A stretch of DNA of 64,000 bases from Pelotomaculum schinkii (GCF_004369205.1 NZ_QFGA01000001.1:1054001-1118000); one strand, 5' to 3'. Positions 9,553-18,647 are shown, counted from the first letter of the stretch. Notes: generated by a model not told the origin, from the letters alone. Numbers and translations are program-made.

Positions 9553-11491
9553 AGAAATTACTTTTTGTGTTACCGAAGATTGTAATTTATCATGCAAATA
9601 CTGTTATATGACCGGGAAAAATAATATTAATAAAATGAGTTTTGATGTTGCGAAACAAGCAGTTGACTATATACTTGCTGATAGGGAGAATTTTAATAAT
9701 GAGGCTATTGTATGGGGTTTTACGGGGGGAGAACCGTTTCTTGAAATTGAATTAATAGATCAAATAACAGATTATATAAAAATTCAAATGTATAGTTTAG
9801 AGCATCCTTGGTTTAATAATTATATGCTTCATTTTTCTACTAATGGAATTTTATATGATGCACCAAAGGTTCAAAATTATATTAAGAAAAATAAAGAACA
9901 CTGTTCAATTAACATTAGTATTGATGGAAATAAAATTAAACATGACTTACAGAGAATAAAAAAAGATGGTAGCGGTTCATATGATGATGTAGTAAAAAAC
10001 GTAAAGCTTTGGCAAGAACAGTTTATCGGGACTAGTACTAAATCAACATTTACTCATGAAGATTTGCCTTATTTGAAAGAAAGCATTATTAGTTTATGGG
10101 AATTAGGGATAAAGATGGTTGCTGCAAATGTTGTTTTTGAAGATGTATGGAATGATGGTGATGATCTAATTTTCGAAAGACAGTTAGTAGAATTAGCAGA
10201 TTATACTATAGAAAAAAAGATGTGGGATGATTATTCTGTACGTTTTTTTTCTCCTGATATTGGTTTTCCTTTAACAGAAGAAGAAATGCAGCGAAATTTT
10301 TGTGGCACAGGTAAAATGCTAGCAATTGATTGCAATGGAAATTTTTTACCATGTGTACGATTTTTGGATATAAGCCTTAACAATAGAAACAATTATTCAA
10401 TAGGGAATATATATACAGGTATTAATAAGGATAAGCTAAGACCGTTTAAAGTTTTGTCATTGAAAAATATAAGTAATATTGATTGTCTTCAATGTAATGT
10501 TGCATCGGGTTGTGGTTATTGTACAGGTTTTAATTATGATTATGCAAATACAATTTTTCAGAGAGCTACTTATGTCTGTAAAATGCATAAAGCTAATGTA
10601 AGAGCAAATAAATATTTTTGGGAAAAATTTGCCAAAACTACGGGTTTGGTTTCACCTAGGGAAGAATACTTAAGAAAAAGGAAATCACTCTCAAAGTATT
10701 TACTAATAATTACTTCTGACAAAATAACTCCACATTGTTCATATCGCAACTCACGTATAAACAAAACCGATATGAGTCAGGAGATATTATTATCTGGCTT
10801 GGATTATGCTAAGAAAAATGATTATATTCCGGTATTTTTGGGATTACCTCTATTATCCAATTTTGAAGCAAATGAACATCTTCTTATAATTGATGAAAAA
10901 TCTTATAAGGGTCAAAATAATGCAATTATAATATACGATAATAACATCGAACACACTAAAATCCCACCAATTAATTCTATTTTATTAATAACACCAGATA
11001 ACATTAAAAAAATCAGCAACTATATTATAAAATTAATAAACAATAATACTGAACGGATCAATTTGATCCTTGAAAATGTCGAAAATTGGAAAGATCATGA
11101 TTTACATCTCTATGAGATCGAATTAAATAAAATTATTAGTTATATTGTAGAACGCTATTCAATTAACAAACATATTAAAATTAACGTACTTACTGATTTA
11201 TTCGAACTTACAAAAATGAATAACTGTGATGCTGGGATTAGTACTATTTGTTTAGCACCAAACGGCAATTTTTACATTTGTCCAGCTTTTTATTTTAATA
11301 ATTCCGATAACATTGTTGGCAACCTGAAAATGGGTATTAATAATAATTACTTAAATCATATTGACAAGTGGCCAATATGTTCTGAATGTGATACATATCA
11401 CTGTAGAAGATGTTTATTTATAAATAAAAAATTAACAAATGAATTTTACATTCTGAATATGCCGGGTCAAACTGAACAGTTTGACCGCTGA
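9503..11491 (+). pseudogene. Radical SAM/SPASM peptide maturase, 5' part, interrupted by an IS21 element
   Basis: Start ATG 9503 chosen from AAAGGAGG at 9486-9493. The radical SAM cluster motif is C27-x3-C31-x2-C34 (CNLSCKYC). A SPASM-type cluster region follows at about residues 265-370 (FCGTGKMLAIDCNGNFLPC ... CLQCNVASGCGYC), and a second Cys-rich segment lies near the end (CLAPNGNFYICP ... CSECDTYHCRRC). The layout resembles the 'CXXX repeat peptide maturase' group that acts on peptides with C-x3-C repeats (family name recalled, not searched). Native sequence ends at 11453; the last 12 codons and stop at 11489-11491 come from the inserted IS21 element. The missing C-terminal 56 residues are at 14228-14397. 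The truncated product keeps all visible cluster motifs, so residual activity is possible. Confidence 0.85.
11447..11453. repeat. Target-site duplication, left copy
   Basis: TACATTC immediately left of the IS21-family element; an identical copy lies at 14221-14227. Joining the flanks through one copy restores the maturase frame as ...NEFYIPPKIQCLIS. Confidence 0.88.
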
Positions 11492-11619
11492 GATTGAACA
11501 GTGTCTCCGTTTGAAACTGGACACCCTTTCCGGCAAAGTTGAACACCGGATATGACCTTTCTGCTAAATTGAATTTATGCATCTGAAAGGTGCAAATAAA
11601 TTCAAGGAGGGTCATAGAG

Positions 11620-13158
11620 ATGACCAGTTACAAAGAGATTCTGCGGCTACATAGCCTCGGAATCAACAACAGCCGCATTGCGTCTGGATGCGGATGCTCT
11701 CGAACCACGGTTATTAACGTGCTTCAAAGAGCAAAGGATCAAGGGCTAAGTTGGCAGACAGTGGCCGAAATGTCCGACAAGGAGTTGTCACAGCGCCTTT
11801 TTTCTTCGGAGAGCGCTAAGCCCGCGTACAAAATGCCGAATTACGACTACATCCATCGTGAGATGGCGAAAAGCGGTGTGACCTTAACTCTGTTATGGCT
11901 TGAATACTGCGACCAGTGTCGCGAATCCGGGCAAGTACCGTACAAGTCGACCCAGTTCAACAAATATTACGCTGACTATGTGAAAAGCACCAAGGCAACC
12001 ATGCACATTCACCGTAAGCCTGGGGAAATCATGGAGGTAGACTCGGCGGGACAAACCGCCAGGATCATCGACACAGACACGGGAGAGATTATCCAAGCCT
12101 ATGTGTTTGTGGCTGCCCTGCCATACAGCGGCTATGCCTATGTGGAAGCCTTCCTTTCACAAAATCAGGAGAGCTGGATTACCGCCCATATCAACGCCTA
12201 TCGCTTCTTCGGTGGAATCACTCGCATTATGGTACCGGACAACTTAAAAACCGGCGTGGAGAAGGTGACGAAAGGCGAAGCAGTTATTAACAAGACCTAT
12301 CAGGAGATGGCTGAACATTATGGTACAGCGGTTATTCCATGCAGAGTTAGGGCTCCCAAAGATAAACCCACGGTAGAAGGATCGGTCGGCATCATCTCAA
12401 CATGGATACTCGCTGCTCTGCGTAATCAGCAGTTTTTATCGTTACGAGAGCTGAATGCTGCCATTCGGGAAAAGCTAATGGTTTTTCTAGAGAAACCTTT
12501 TCAGAAGAAGAACGGGAGCAGAGCCACCTTGTTCGATGAGGAAAAACCCTTCTTGCTGCCGTTGCCCTTAAAGCCATTTGAATTGGCGACCTGGAAGATT
12601 GCCACTGTTCAATACAATTACCATATCAGTGTGGAGACCCAGAAGTATTCGGTGCCGTTTGAATACATCAAGCAGAAAGTTGATGTCAGGATTACCCGCA
12701 ATGTGATTGAGGTCTTCTTCCAAGGCAATCGCATTTGTTCTCATCCCCGGCTCTATGGTAGGAGCAATCAATACAGCACCCTGGAAGCCCATATGCCACC
12801 AGATCATCAAAAATATGTGTCTTGGAACGGCGACCGCTTTAAATCCTGGGCAGCCAAAATCGGTGAGAATACAAGCGCTGTCATTAACCTGTTTTTAGGA
12901 AGTCACAAAGTCGAGCAGCAGGGCTACAAGGCTTGTATGGCTCTTTTGAAACTGGCCGACAAATATTCGGTGGAGCGCCTTGAATCGGCCTGCACCAAAG
13001 CATTGTCCTACACTGTACAGCCTAGCTTGAAGAGCGTTCAGGCCATCTTAAAATCCGGTCAGGACAAGCTGCCGAAAGAAACCCCGGGCCATTCCTCCTC
13101 TGAGTTTGGACTCACACGAGGAGCCGATTACTACAGCAGGAGGGATGGAAAATGCTAA
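11620..13158 (+). CDS. istA: IS21-family transposase IstA
   Basis: 512 aa; ATG 11620 follows AAGGAGG at 11604-11610. It has an N-terminal helix-turn-helix region (about residues 1-50, LHSLGINNSRIASGCGCSRTTV) and a retroviral-type integrase core that begins at the VDSAG motif (first catalytic Asp, about residue 139) and includes the later PDNLKTGV segment with the second Asp. A C-terminal beta-rich domain follows. It carries out cut-and-paste transposition of the element together with the ATPase IstB. It overlaps istB by 7 bp, the usual coupling in this family. Confidence 0.95.
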   Translation: MTSYKEILRLHSLGINNSRIASGCGCSRTTVINVLQRAKDQGLSWQTVAEMSDKELSQRLFSSESAKPAYKMPNYDYIHREMAKSGVTLTLLWLEYCDQCRESGQVPYKSTQFNKYYADYVKSTKATMHIHRKPGEIMEVDSAGQTARIIDTDTGEIIQAYVFVAALPYSGYAYVEAFLSQNQESWITAHINAYRFFGGITRIMVPDNLKTGVEKVTKGEAVINKTYQEMAEHYGTAVIPCRVRAPKDKPTVEGSVGIISTWILAALRNQQFLSLRELNAAIREKLMVFLEKPFQKKNGSRATLFDEEKPFLLPLPLKPFELATWKIATVQYNYHISVETQKYSVPFEYIKQKVDVRITRNVIEVFFQGNRICSHPRLYGRSNQYSTLEAHMPPDHQKYVSWNGDRFKSWAAKIGENTSAVINLFLGSHKVEQQGYKACMALLKLADKYSVERLESACTKALSYTVQPSLKSVQAILKSGQDKLPKETPGHSSSEFGLTRGADYYSRRDGKC

Positions 13159-13898
13159 ACGATTCAACCGTAGCCAAGCTTCACGAAATGAAGCTTAGTG
13201 TCATGGCTGCAGCATTCCGGGAACAGCTCAAAAACGCAAACTTGTCTGACATGGCTTTTGAAGAACGCTTCGGTCTGCTGATCGATGCCGAATGGGCAGC
13301 CCGTAAAAACAATCGGCTGTCGCGCTTGATCAAAAACGCGGGTTTTGCCTTCAATGACGCTTGTATTGAGAACATTGAGTATCATGACGATCGCAAACTC
13401 GACAAAGCTCAAATCATCCGCTTGGCTAGCTGTAACTACATCCAAGAAGCCCATAACATCATAATCCTTGGAGCCACGGGTAGCGGAAAAACCTACCTCT
13501 CAAATGCTTTTGGCATGGCTGCCAGCCGAAACTTTTACACGGTTAAATATGTACGGCTTCCCGATCTGCTGGGTGAATTGGCCATTGCACGCGGTGAGGG
13601 GACATACCGCAAGGTCATCAAAGCTTACAAACAGGTAAAGCTGCTCATTTTGGATGAATGGCTTCTGTTTCCGCTCAAGGAAAGCGAAGCCCGCGATCTG
13701 CTTGAGATCGTAGAATCTCGTTACAAAAAAGCTTCTACCATATTCTGTTCCCAGTTTGAGATCGGCGGTTGGTATCATAAAATTGGCGAACCGACACTGG
13801 CCGATGCCATTTCAGATCGCATTGTGCATGATTCCTACACCATTTTTATCGACGGTAAAAACTCTATGCGGGAGCGCAAGGGTATTGCCAACAGATAA
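13152..13898 (+). CDS. istB: IS21-family helper ATPase IstB
   Basis: 248-aa AAA+ ATPase of the DnaC/IstB type. Walker A is GATGSGKTYL (about residues 105-114) and Walker B is LLILDEW (about 162-168). IstB oligomerises on target DNA and recruits and stimulates IstA. Normal length and apparently intact, so the element may still be mobile. Confidence 0.95.
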   Translation: MLNDSTVAKLHEMKLSVMAAAFREQLKNANLSDMAFEERFGLLIDAEWAARKNNRLSRLIKNAGFAFNDACIENIEYHDDRKLDKAQIIRLASCNYIQEAHNIIILGATGSGKTYLSNAFGMAASRNFYTVKYVRLPDLLGELAIARGEGTYRKVIKAYKQVKLLILDEWLLFPLKESEARDLLEIVESRYKKASTIFCSQFEIGGWYHKIGEPTLADAISDRIVHDSYTIFIDGKNSMRERKGIANR

Positions 13899-14220
13899 TT
13901 CAAAACAGCCTTACGGCTATTGAGGGCTCTGCCCTCAAACTCCCGAGGTTTATCGCTTAGTTTTCCAAAGAGAGTGATGTTATGTTGCTTTTAACAAAAA
14001 AAGAGCGACGCTCACCGGCATCACTCTCCCCGCAAAACTCTTAAGCCGCTCGGGTCACTCCTCAGTGTTGCCCTATCCTGCTTAAAAGTAAAAGCAGTTT
14101 GAGTATACCATGTGATCCTTTAGTTATCAATGTACAGCCACTACGGAATGATTGTTCAATTTAAACGGTCTTAGTGTTCAACTTCGGCGGTCTAGGTGTT
14201 TTTTCTTAGCGGAATATACA

Positions 14221-14397
14221 TACATTCCCCCAAAAATACAATGTTTAATTAGTAATACAGAAAAAAAGGCTGCTCAAAAATTGCAAAAGCTTTTACAGGA
14301 AAAACATGATGAACATTTTGAAAATATTTTATCCATTACCGACTATCTAGATCCACTAGAAAAATTAGATAGCAAAAGGAGCATTGCTAATGAATAA
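14221..14397 (+). pseudogene. 3' fragment of the interrupted radical SAM maturase
   Basis: Starts with the right copy of the target duplication. Its frame continues the maturase precisely when the IS21 element and one TACATTC are removed: 1951 + 170 nt gives 707 codons, a 706-aa protein. The tail (IPPKIQCLISNTEKKAAQKL...) includes one more Cys followed by an amphipathic helix. The stop codon TAA at 14395-14397 overlaps the start of the next small gene, confirming the original operon structure. The fragment has no start codon of its own apart from element-derived sequence upstream. Confidence 0.88.
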
Positions 14398-14683
14398 AGA
14401 AAAAATTGGAATTTTAACTGAAGAAGAGAAAAACAAACTTGAAAAATTGCATCATAGAAAAGCTGCATTGAGTGAGCTATTAATGACACTCAGCGATTCC
14501 AATCTTACAAATGATGAACTTGATGAGTTGCGTAAAAAAATAACTATAGAACTTGAAATAGCAACTTTAGATTATGACGAATGGTGGAAAAAACATTCTC
14601 AAAAATATAAATGGAAATCAGCCATTAATGGAAGATGGTTAATAAATGATGAGAACGAAGTATTTTTAACAACAAGTATTTAA
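14390..14683 (+). CDS. Small acidic helical partner protein of the RiPP cassette
   Basis: 97 aa. ATG 14390 has AAAAGGAG 8 nt upstream and overlaps the maturase stop by 8 bp. Residues about 8-65 are predicted by eye as a long charged helix or coiled coil (EEEKNKLEKLHHRKAALSEL), followed by a conserved-looking W-W-K-K and W-x4-GRW segment near residues 64-84. Its position between maturase and precursor and its size match the small 'modification system protein' that accompanies CXXX-repeat peptide maturases (recalled family, not searched). It could be a leader-peptide-binding chaperone, but that is inference. Confidence 0.7.
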   Translation: MNKEKIGILTEEEKNKLEKLHHRKAALSELLMTLSDSNLTNDELDELRKKITIELEIATLDYDEWWKKHSQKYKWKSAINGRWLINDENEVFLTTSI

Positions 14684-14766
14684 AGAAATTCAAATATATA
14701 TAGAGAAAAAATTTCTAATCCCTATGTCAGTGATATAAATTATTTAATAATGAAAGGATGATACTA

Positions 14767-14916
14767 ATGAAGCATCTAATGTCAAGTAAGATAAGCGATT
14801 CGTTTGAAATTGCAGCAAATTATAGCTGTATATCCTGTGATACCGTATCCCAGTGTGTGTTTGCATGTGGCAACAACTGTTCGAGTCACTGCACCTTTAT
14901 AAATGCTGGATACTAA
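14767..14916 (+). CDS. Putative Cys-rich RiPP precursor peptide with C-x3 repeats
   Basis: 49-aa peptide; ATG 14767 with AAGGATG about 7 nt upstream. The N-terminal 20 residues have no Cys and could be the leader. The core holds six Cys at 21, 24, 30, 34, 38 and 42, of which the last four form three consecutive C-x3 units (CVFA, CGNN, CSSH, C). It ends in TFINAGY. There is no Gly-Gly before the core. The gene is the last of the ABC exporter/radical SAM/partner set and is followed by a perfect palindromic terminator. The combination suggests a thioether-bridged (sactipeptide or ranthipeptide-like) product. It is easily missed because it is so short. Confidence 0.78.
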   Translation: MKHLMSSKISDSFEIAANYSCISCDTVSQCVFACGNNCSSHCTFINAGY

Positions 14917-14919
14917 ACA

Positions 14920-14957
14920 AAAATATTATGAATAATCTAGATTATTCATAATATTTT
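14920..14957. terminator. Perfect 38-bp palindromic terminator after the precursor gene
   Basis: The whole 38-bp stretch is an exact inverted repeat (18 bp each side of a central TA), AT-rich with A-tract and T-tract ends. It starts four bases after the precursor stop codon and probably ends the RiPP operon. Confidence 0.85.
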
Positions 14958-14992
14958 CCTGGCATGGGGATTTGATTTTTAAAAACTCACTA

Positions 14993-16215
14993 GTATTTTG
15001 TTAAATCTTAAACTATAAACAAACTCATTTTCGTGGTATACTCTTCCCAGGAGGGAGGGGTATGCCTTGCCAAAAATAAGATACCATGTACGTCTTTCTG
15101 ATGAGGAGCGGAAGACCCTGCTCAAGATCGTTTCCAGAGGTTCCGCCTCGGCAAAAACCATCATGCATGCCAATATTCTGTTGGCAGCTGATGAGAACGG
15201 CACGGGCGGGCGAAAGAGCGAATTTGAAATAGCAGCGTTGTTTCATGTTCACCCGCAAACCGTTCATACCATTCGAAATCAGTACTCGGAACATGGGCTG
15301 CAGGCTGCGCTCGGCAGAAAGAAACGCGAGACGCCGCCCGTTGAACCGAAGATTACCGGTGAAGTGGAAGCAAAGATCATCGCATTGAGCTGCAGTTCAC
15401 CCCCGTCGGGACGATCCAGATGGACGCTAAGGCTGCTGGCGGATAAAGCGGTTGAATTACAGTACATTGACAGCATCTCTTATGTGGCCGTTGGACGGCT
15501 TTTAAAAAAACGAACTGAAACCACATCTCCGTAAATGTTGGTGTATTCCGCCTGAACAGAACGCCGCCTTCGTCGCCTGCATGGAAGATGTTTTGGATCT
15601 GTACCAGCAGCAATATTGCAGACTATATCCGGTCGTCTGCATGGACGAAAAGCCGTACCAACTCCTTGGTGAGACCAGAACCCCGATCCCGATGAAGGCC
15701 GGAAGGCCTGAGTGTCAGGACGGTGAATATGTCCGCAACGGAACCTGCAGCATCTTTGTCTTCACAGAACCATTGGCAGGCTGGAGACATGTAACAGTCT
15801 GTGAAAGAAGAACTCGGGTTGACTGGGTAAACCAGTTCCGGGAACTGCTTGATGTTCATTATCCAAAAGCAAAAAAGATCCGGTTAGTGATGGATAATCT
15901 GAACACTCATACCACAGCATCGCTTTATGAAGCATTTACACCGGATGTAGCCAGAAGCCTCGCTAAACGCCTTGAGATCCATTACACGCCAAAGCATGGT
16001 AGCTGGCTTAACATAGCCGAAATCGAACTGAGCGTAATGTCCAAACAGTGTCTGGAGCGCCGAATTTCTTCAATTGATTCCCTTCGCCTTGAACTGTTGG
16101 AATGGGAAACTGCAAGAAACAGGAGTCAAAAGGGTGTTGACTGGCAATTTACGACCACTGATGCAACAACCAAATTAAAGCGGCTTTATCCACAGTTTAA
16201 GAGTTAACAGCGTAC
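14993..16215 (+). mobile_element. IS630-family insertion sequence
   Basis: 1223-bp element flanked on both sides by the dinucleotide TA (14991-14992 and 16216-16217), the target duplicated by IS630/Tc1 elements. Terminal inverted repeats match over about 25 bp: GTA....GTTAA.TCTTAAACT at the left and the same in reverse complement at the right. One transposase is encoded in two overlapping phases. Confidence 0.9.
15067..16207 (+). CDS. IS630-family transposase (two frames joined by -1 frameshift)
   Basis: The first frame (15067-15534, TTG start after GGAGGGAGGGG) encodes the helix-turn-helix region. The second frame encodes the DDE catalytic core up to 16207, with CMDEKPYQLL and LVMDNLNTHT giving two catalytic Asp residues and HGSWLNIAEIE the last Glu. 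The frames meet at an A7 run near 15506-15512; slipping back one base continues as NELKPHLRKCWCIPPEQN, a typical IS630 junction. This could be programmed -1 frameshifting, as known in some IS630 members, or a disabling mutation. Combined length is about 380 aa, normal for the family. Confidence 0.82.
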
Positions 16216-16343
16216 TAGCTTGGACTCTCTCTGGTTAACGGAAATAAAGTTGCTCCTAACTAAAAAATCAGAGTAAGCTCAAATTTGGGGTTTTTGTTGC
16301 TCTCATTGAGCTAGGTAAAAAATTCAAGCAAAATCAAAATCAT

Positions 16344-16547
16344 TTGCAAAGCCATCCGAATATGGGTGTGGCGTGCATGGATAAAATACTTTGGCTGGAA
16401 GGCTATCGGATGCTCATTTGCGGCCATTATCTGTGCGTCTATCGATTGTTGGGCAAAACTGTTTTTGTTTATCATATCGTGGACAGCAGAGCGAATTATA
16501 CCCGGCTGCTTGCGGACTTGCCGGTGCAAGATGATAGCGACAACTGA
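16344..16547 (+). pseudogene. Fragment of a RelE/ParE-family toxin
   Basis: The 67 codons read like the C-terminal two thirds of a ParE/RelE plasmid-stabilisation toxin: a SHPNMG motif, then a GYRMLICGHYLCVYR strand pair and VYHIVDSRANYTRLL. No proper start or ribosome binding site is present, the upstream frame stays open but has no family similarity, and no antitoxin is next to it. The N terminus was probably lost when the IS630 element inserted nearby. The remainder of 16218-16606 shows nothing else. Confidence 0.5.
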
Positions 16548-16606
16548 TTAGGGTTGCGAAAAACAGAACCATTGAGCCGGTACAGGCTTTTAATATTCCT
16601 TATAAC

Positions 16607-18205
16607 TTAATCGAATGTTGCTGTTATTTTTTTCTGGAGAGCGTCACAAGCGCGTATATAAAAGGCAGCCTCAAAGGTAGACCAGGGATAATCGCGGCCG
16701 GTTAAGATATAAGTACTACGGCAATTTTCTAAAAATCGATCCGCATTTGACAAATCGTCCATTATTACAGCCGCGTAACCGAGAATAACCCACGGGAAGG
16801 AGTCCCCCAATTCCAGGTCGGCCCAGCCGGGCAATTCTTCATTAAGCTTTTGATAGGCCAGTACGGCCTTTTCACTTGCCGGAGAAATTACTCCATACGT
16901 TGCGGGATATATCTGGGCAAAAAAACCGGGATATGCCTGGCCGGACTGCGGGAGAAACTTTCCGCCCGCCTGGTCAAGCGCCCAGGCGAAACAAGCTCTA
17001 TCTTGGTCCCAAAAGCGATTCAGGATACCATCCTTGATTAAACCGGCTTTACTGTCGTATAACCTGCTGCGTTCCGCAAAACCCATTTCTTCCAGCAAAA
17101 GCGACCAGTCTTTCAATCCACGGTAACATTCACAGTTATCCATCAAATACTTGACCTGTTGATCCGGTTTGGCCCAGATCAAGCCATCGTCATCCTGAAG
17201 TTTCAATATTACTTCCGACACTGCCGCCAGGTCACCATAATGTGCCCGGACAAAGGTTATATCACCGGTAGCACGGTAATAACCGGCAGCCAGTGAAAGC
17301 AGGGTGGCAGCATAGCTGTCTGCGGAATCATAAGAATATACGGATTGAAGCACTCCGTCTTCCAGACGGTAATCATACATTGTACCGTTCAGGCCAAAAA
17401 GATCCGGATAGTTCAGATTTGACAGGCTCCACTCCAGATACTTTTTGACCCCGTTATTGAATACCGGCTGACCCAGCTGAGCCATTTCCGTGAGGTTTCC
17501 AAAATAAGGTATGATGTCCGGCCTGCCATCATCCAAGGGCATATAACCATCATTGCTCTGGTAAGAGGCTATCCACCGACGCTCCCGGTCAATCTGCTCT
17601 GTCAGGAGCTTATTTTTTATACGCAGAACAATGACGCAGGCCTCAGCCCTGGTTAAGCCGCTTTCTTCCCCCAAAGAACGATCAGGGTAGCCACAAATAA
17701 TACCCTCTTTCTTCATAGTCGCCACCCAGTTGTTTTGCCGGTCATCTTTTGCTGCGGGAAAATCGGGCAGGTTTTCTCCCGCCATCAACCGCCCGGCCAT
17801 CCCCGCCACTTCAGCTCTGGTAATAATCCGCTCCGGCTCAAATAATCGTCCGGAGTTTTTTTCCGCCAGGATGCCAATGGCATCAGCCGCTTCAACACAG
17901 CTATAGGCCCAATATTCCCGCCCGACATCCACAAAAGCAGGCTGTTCATTTTCTTTAACGGGTCCTACCCAACAAGCTTTAACAAGCATTTTGACAAATT
18001 CAGCCCTGGTAACCATTTGCTCCGGCTTAAAGAATCCGTCCGGGTAGCCGCCTGCTATGCCCAGGCTCACAACCGTTTCTATATCTGTTTTCGCCCAATG
18101 GTTTTCAATATCTCCGGCGCTTGCTGCCTGGGCGAAGGAAAGCCTGCAACTACAAGAAAAAAGTAAAGCAGCAGCGATCCAAAGGATATCTCTTCTAATT
18201 TTCAA
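16607..18205 (-). CDS. SLH-domain surface protein with glycosidase-like C-terminal domain
   Basis: 532 aa from TTG 18205, placed by GGGGGAGGGG 9 nt upstream. Residues 1-27 form a signal peptide (basic start, hydrophobic core, FAQA cleavage region). Three S-layer homology repeats follow at about 33-75, 92-140 and 150-190 (motifs HWAKTDIETVVSLGIAGGYPDG, TRAEFVKMLVKA and TRAEACVIVLRI). Residues about 205-525 look like an alpha/alpha-barrel glycoside hydrolase or phosphorylase (YQSNDGYMPLDDG, DSADSYAATLLSLAAGYY, YPGFFAQIYPATYG). The protein would be anchored to secondary cell-wall polymer by the SLH repeats. Its substrate is unknown. Confidence 0.8.
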   Translation of the reverse strand: MKIRRDILWIAAALLFSCSCRLSFAQAASAGDIENHWAKTDIETVVSLGIAGGYPDGFFKPEQMVTRAEFVKMLVKACWVGPVKENEQPAFVDVGREYWAYSCVEAADAIGILAEKNSGRLFEPERIITRAEVAGMAGRLMAGENLPDFPAAKDDRQNNWVATMKKEGIICGYPDRSLGEESGLTRAEACVIVLRIKNKLLTEQIDRERRWIASYQSNDGYMPLDDGRPDIIPYFGNLTEMAQLGQPVFNNGVKKYLEWSLSNLNYPDLFGLNGTMYDYRLEDGVLQSVYSYDSADSYAATLLSLAAGYYRATGDITFVRAHYGDLAAVSEVILKLQDDDGLIWAKPDQQVKYLMDNCECYRGLKDWSLLLEEMGFAERSRLYDSKAGLIKDGILNRFWDQDRACFAWALDQAGGKFLPQSGQAYPGFFAQIYPATYGVISPASEKAVLAYQKLNEELPGWADLELGDSFPWVILGYAAVIMDDLSNADRFLENCRSTYILTGRDYPWSTFEAAFYIRACDALQKKITATFD

Positions 18206-18579
18206 AAACTCAATCCCCTCCCCCAAGTATATTTGGCAGTCCGCTAATGTAATTATTAGCTAAAAACATGTTTATTCCTGCCATTGACACTCCGGGAACA
18301 AACTGGCGCTTTTTAACCATCATTACCAAGCATATAACAGACTAAAAACCTCGTAGAATTATCATATAATACGACAGAACAATTCTTTACAGGGGTGCGA
18401 GTTTGTGATTATCAAATCCAAAGCTGGAACTGGTAGAACAATCCCGTCTTGCCGGCGAGCCGGCTTTTACGTTGAAGCAATCAAAACGGCGCTTAGAAGC
18501 AATCTATGCGGCGCTCTCCGCCCGATAGGCAGATTAAACAAAAGTTTCAAGTTTGGATTATAAATTATGGCAGTTACAC
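18206..18579. other. Intergenic region without convincing gene
   Basis: A short open stretch around 18420-18560 reads as a charged helix (LELVEQSRLAGEPAFTLKQ) in one frame but has no start with a ribosome binding site, and may be a gene remnant. Nothing else is supported. Confidence 0.4.
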
Positions 18580-18620
18580 TTTAAAAGAGCAGGCTTCCCA
18601 CAGAAACCTGCTCTTTTAAA
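18580..18620. terminator. Bidirectional-looking terminator downstream of asnB
   Basis: Perfect 14-bp stem (18580-18593 with 18607-18620) with a 13-nt loop and A/T-rich outer ends. It lies 28 bp beyond the asnB stop on the minus strand. Confidence 0.88.
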
Positions 18621-18647
18621 GGCTAATACTTCATAAGGGCTAAACTA

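Larger units (their letters stand above)
11454..14220 (+). mobile_element. IS21-family insertion sequence
   Basis: 2767-bp element bounded by a 7-bp duplication. Ends start TGAATATGCCG on the left and, in reverse complement, TGTATATTCCG on the right. Inside both ends lie matching repeated motifs of the form GACCGC.GA..TTGAACA...CCGTTT (around 11485-11515 and 14160-14193), as expected for the multiple transposase-binding repeats of IS21 elements. It encodes IstA and IstB. The 322 bp after istB hold only short hairpins (for example 13922-13936) and the right-end repeats. Confidence 0.92.

Noticed and set aside
11455-14217. GAATAT as the IS21 target duplication
   Set aside because: It also occurs at both ends, but using it leaves the maturase out of frame; TACATTC gives a perfect in-frame join and TG...CA element ends.
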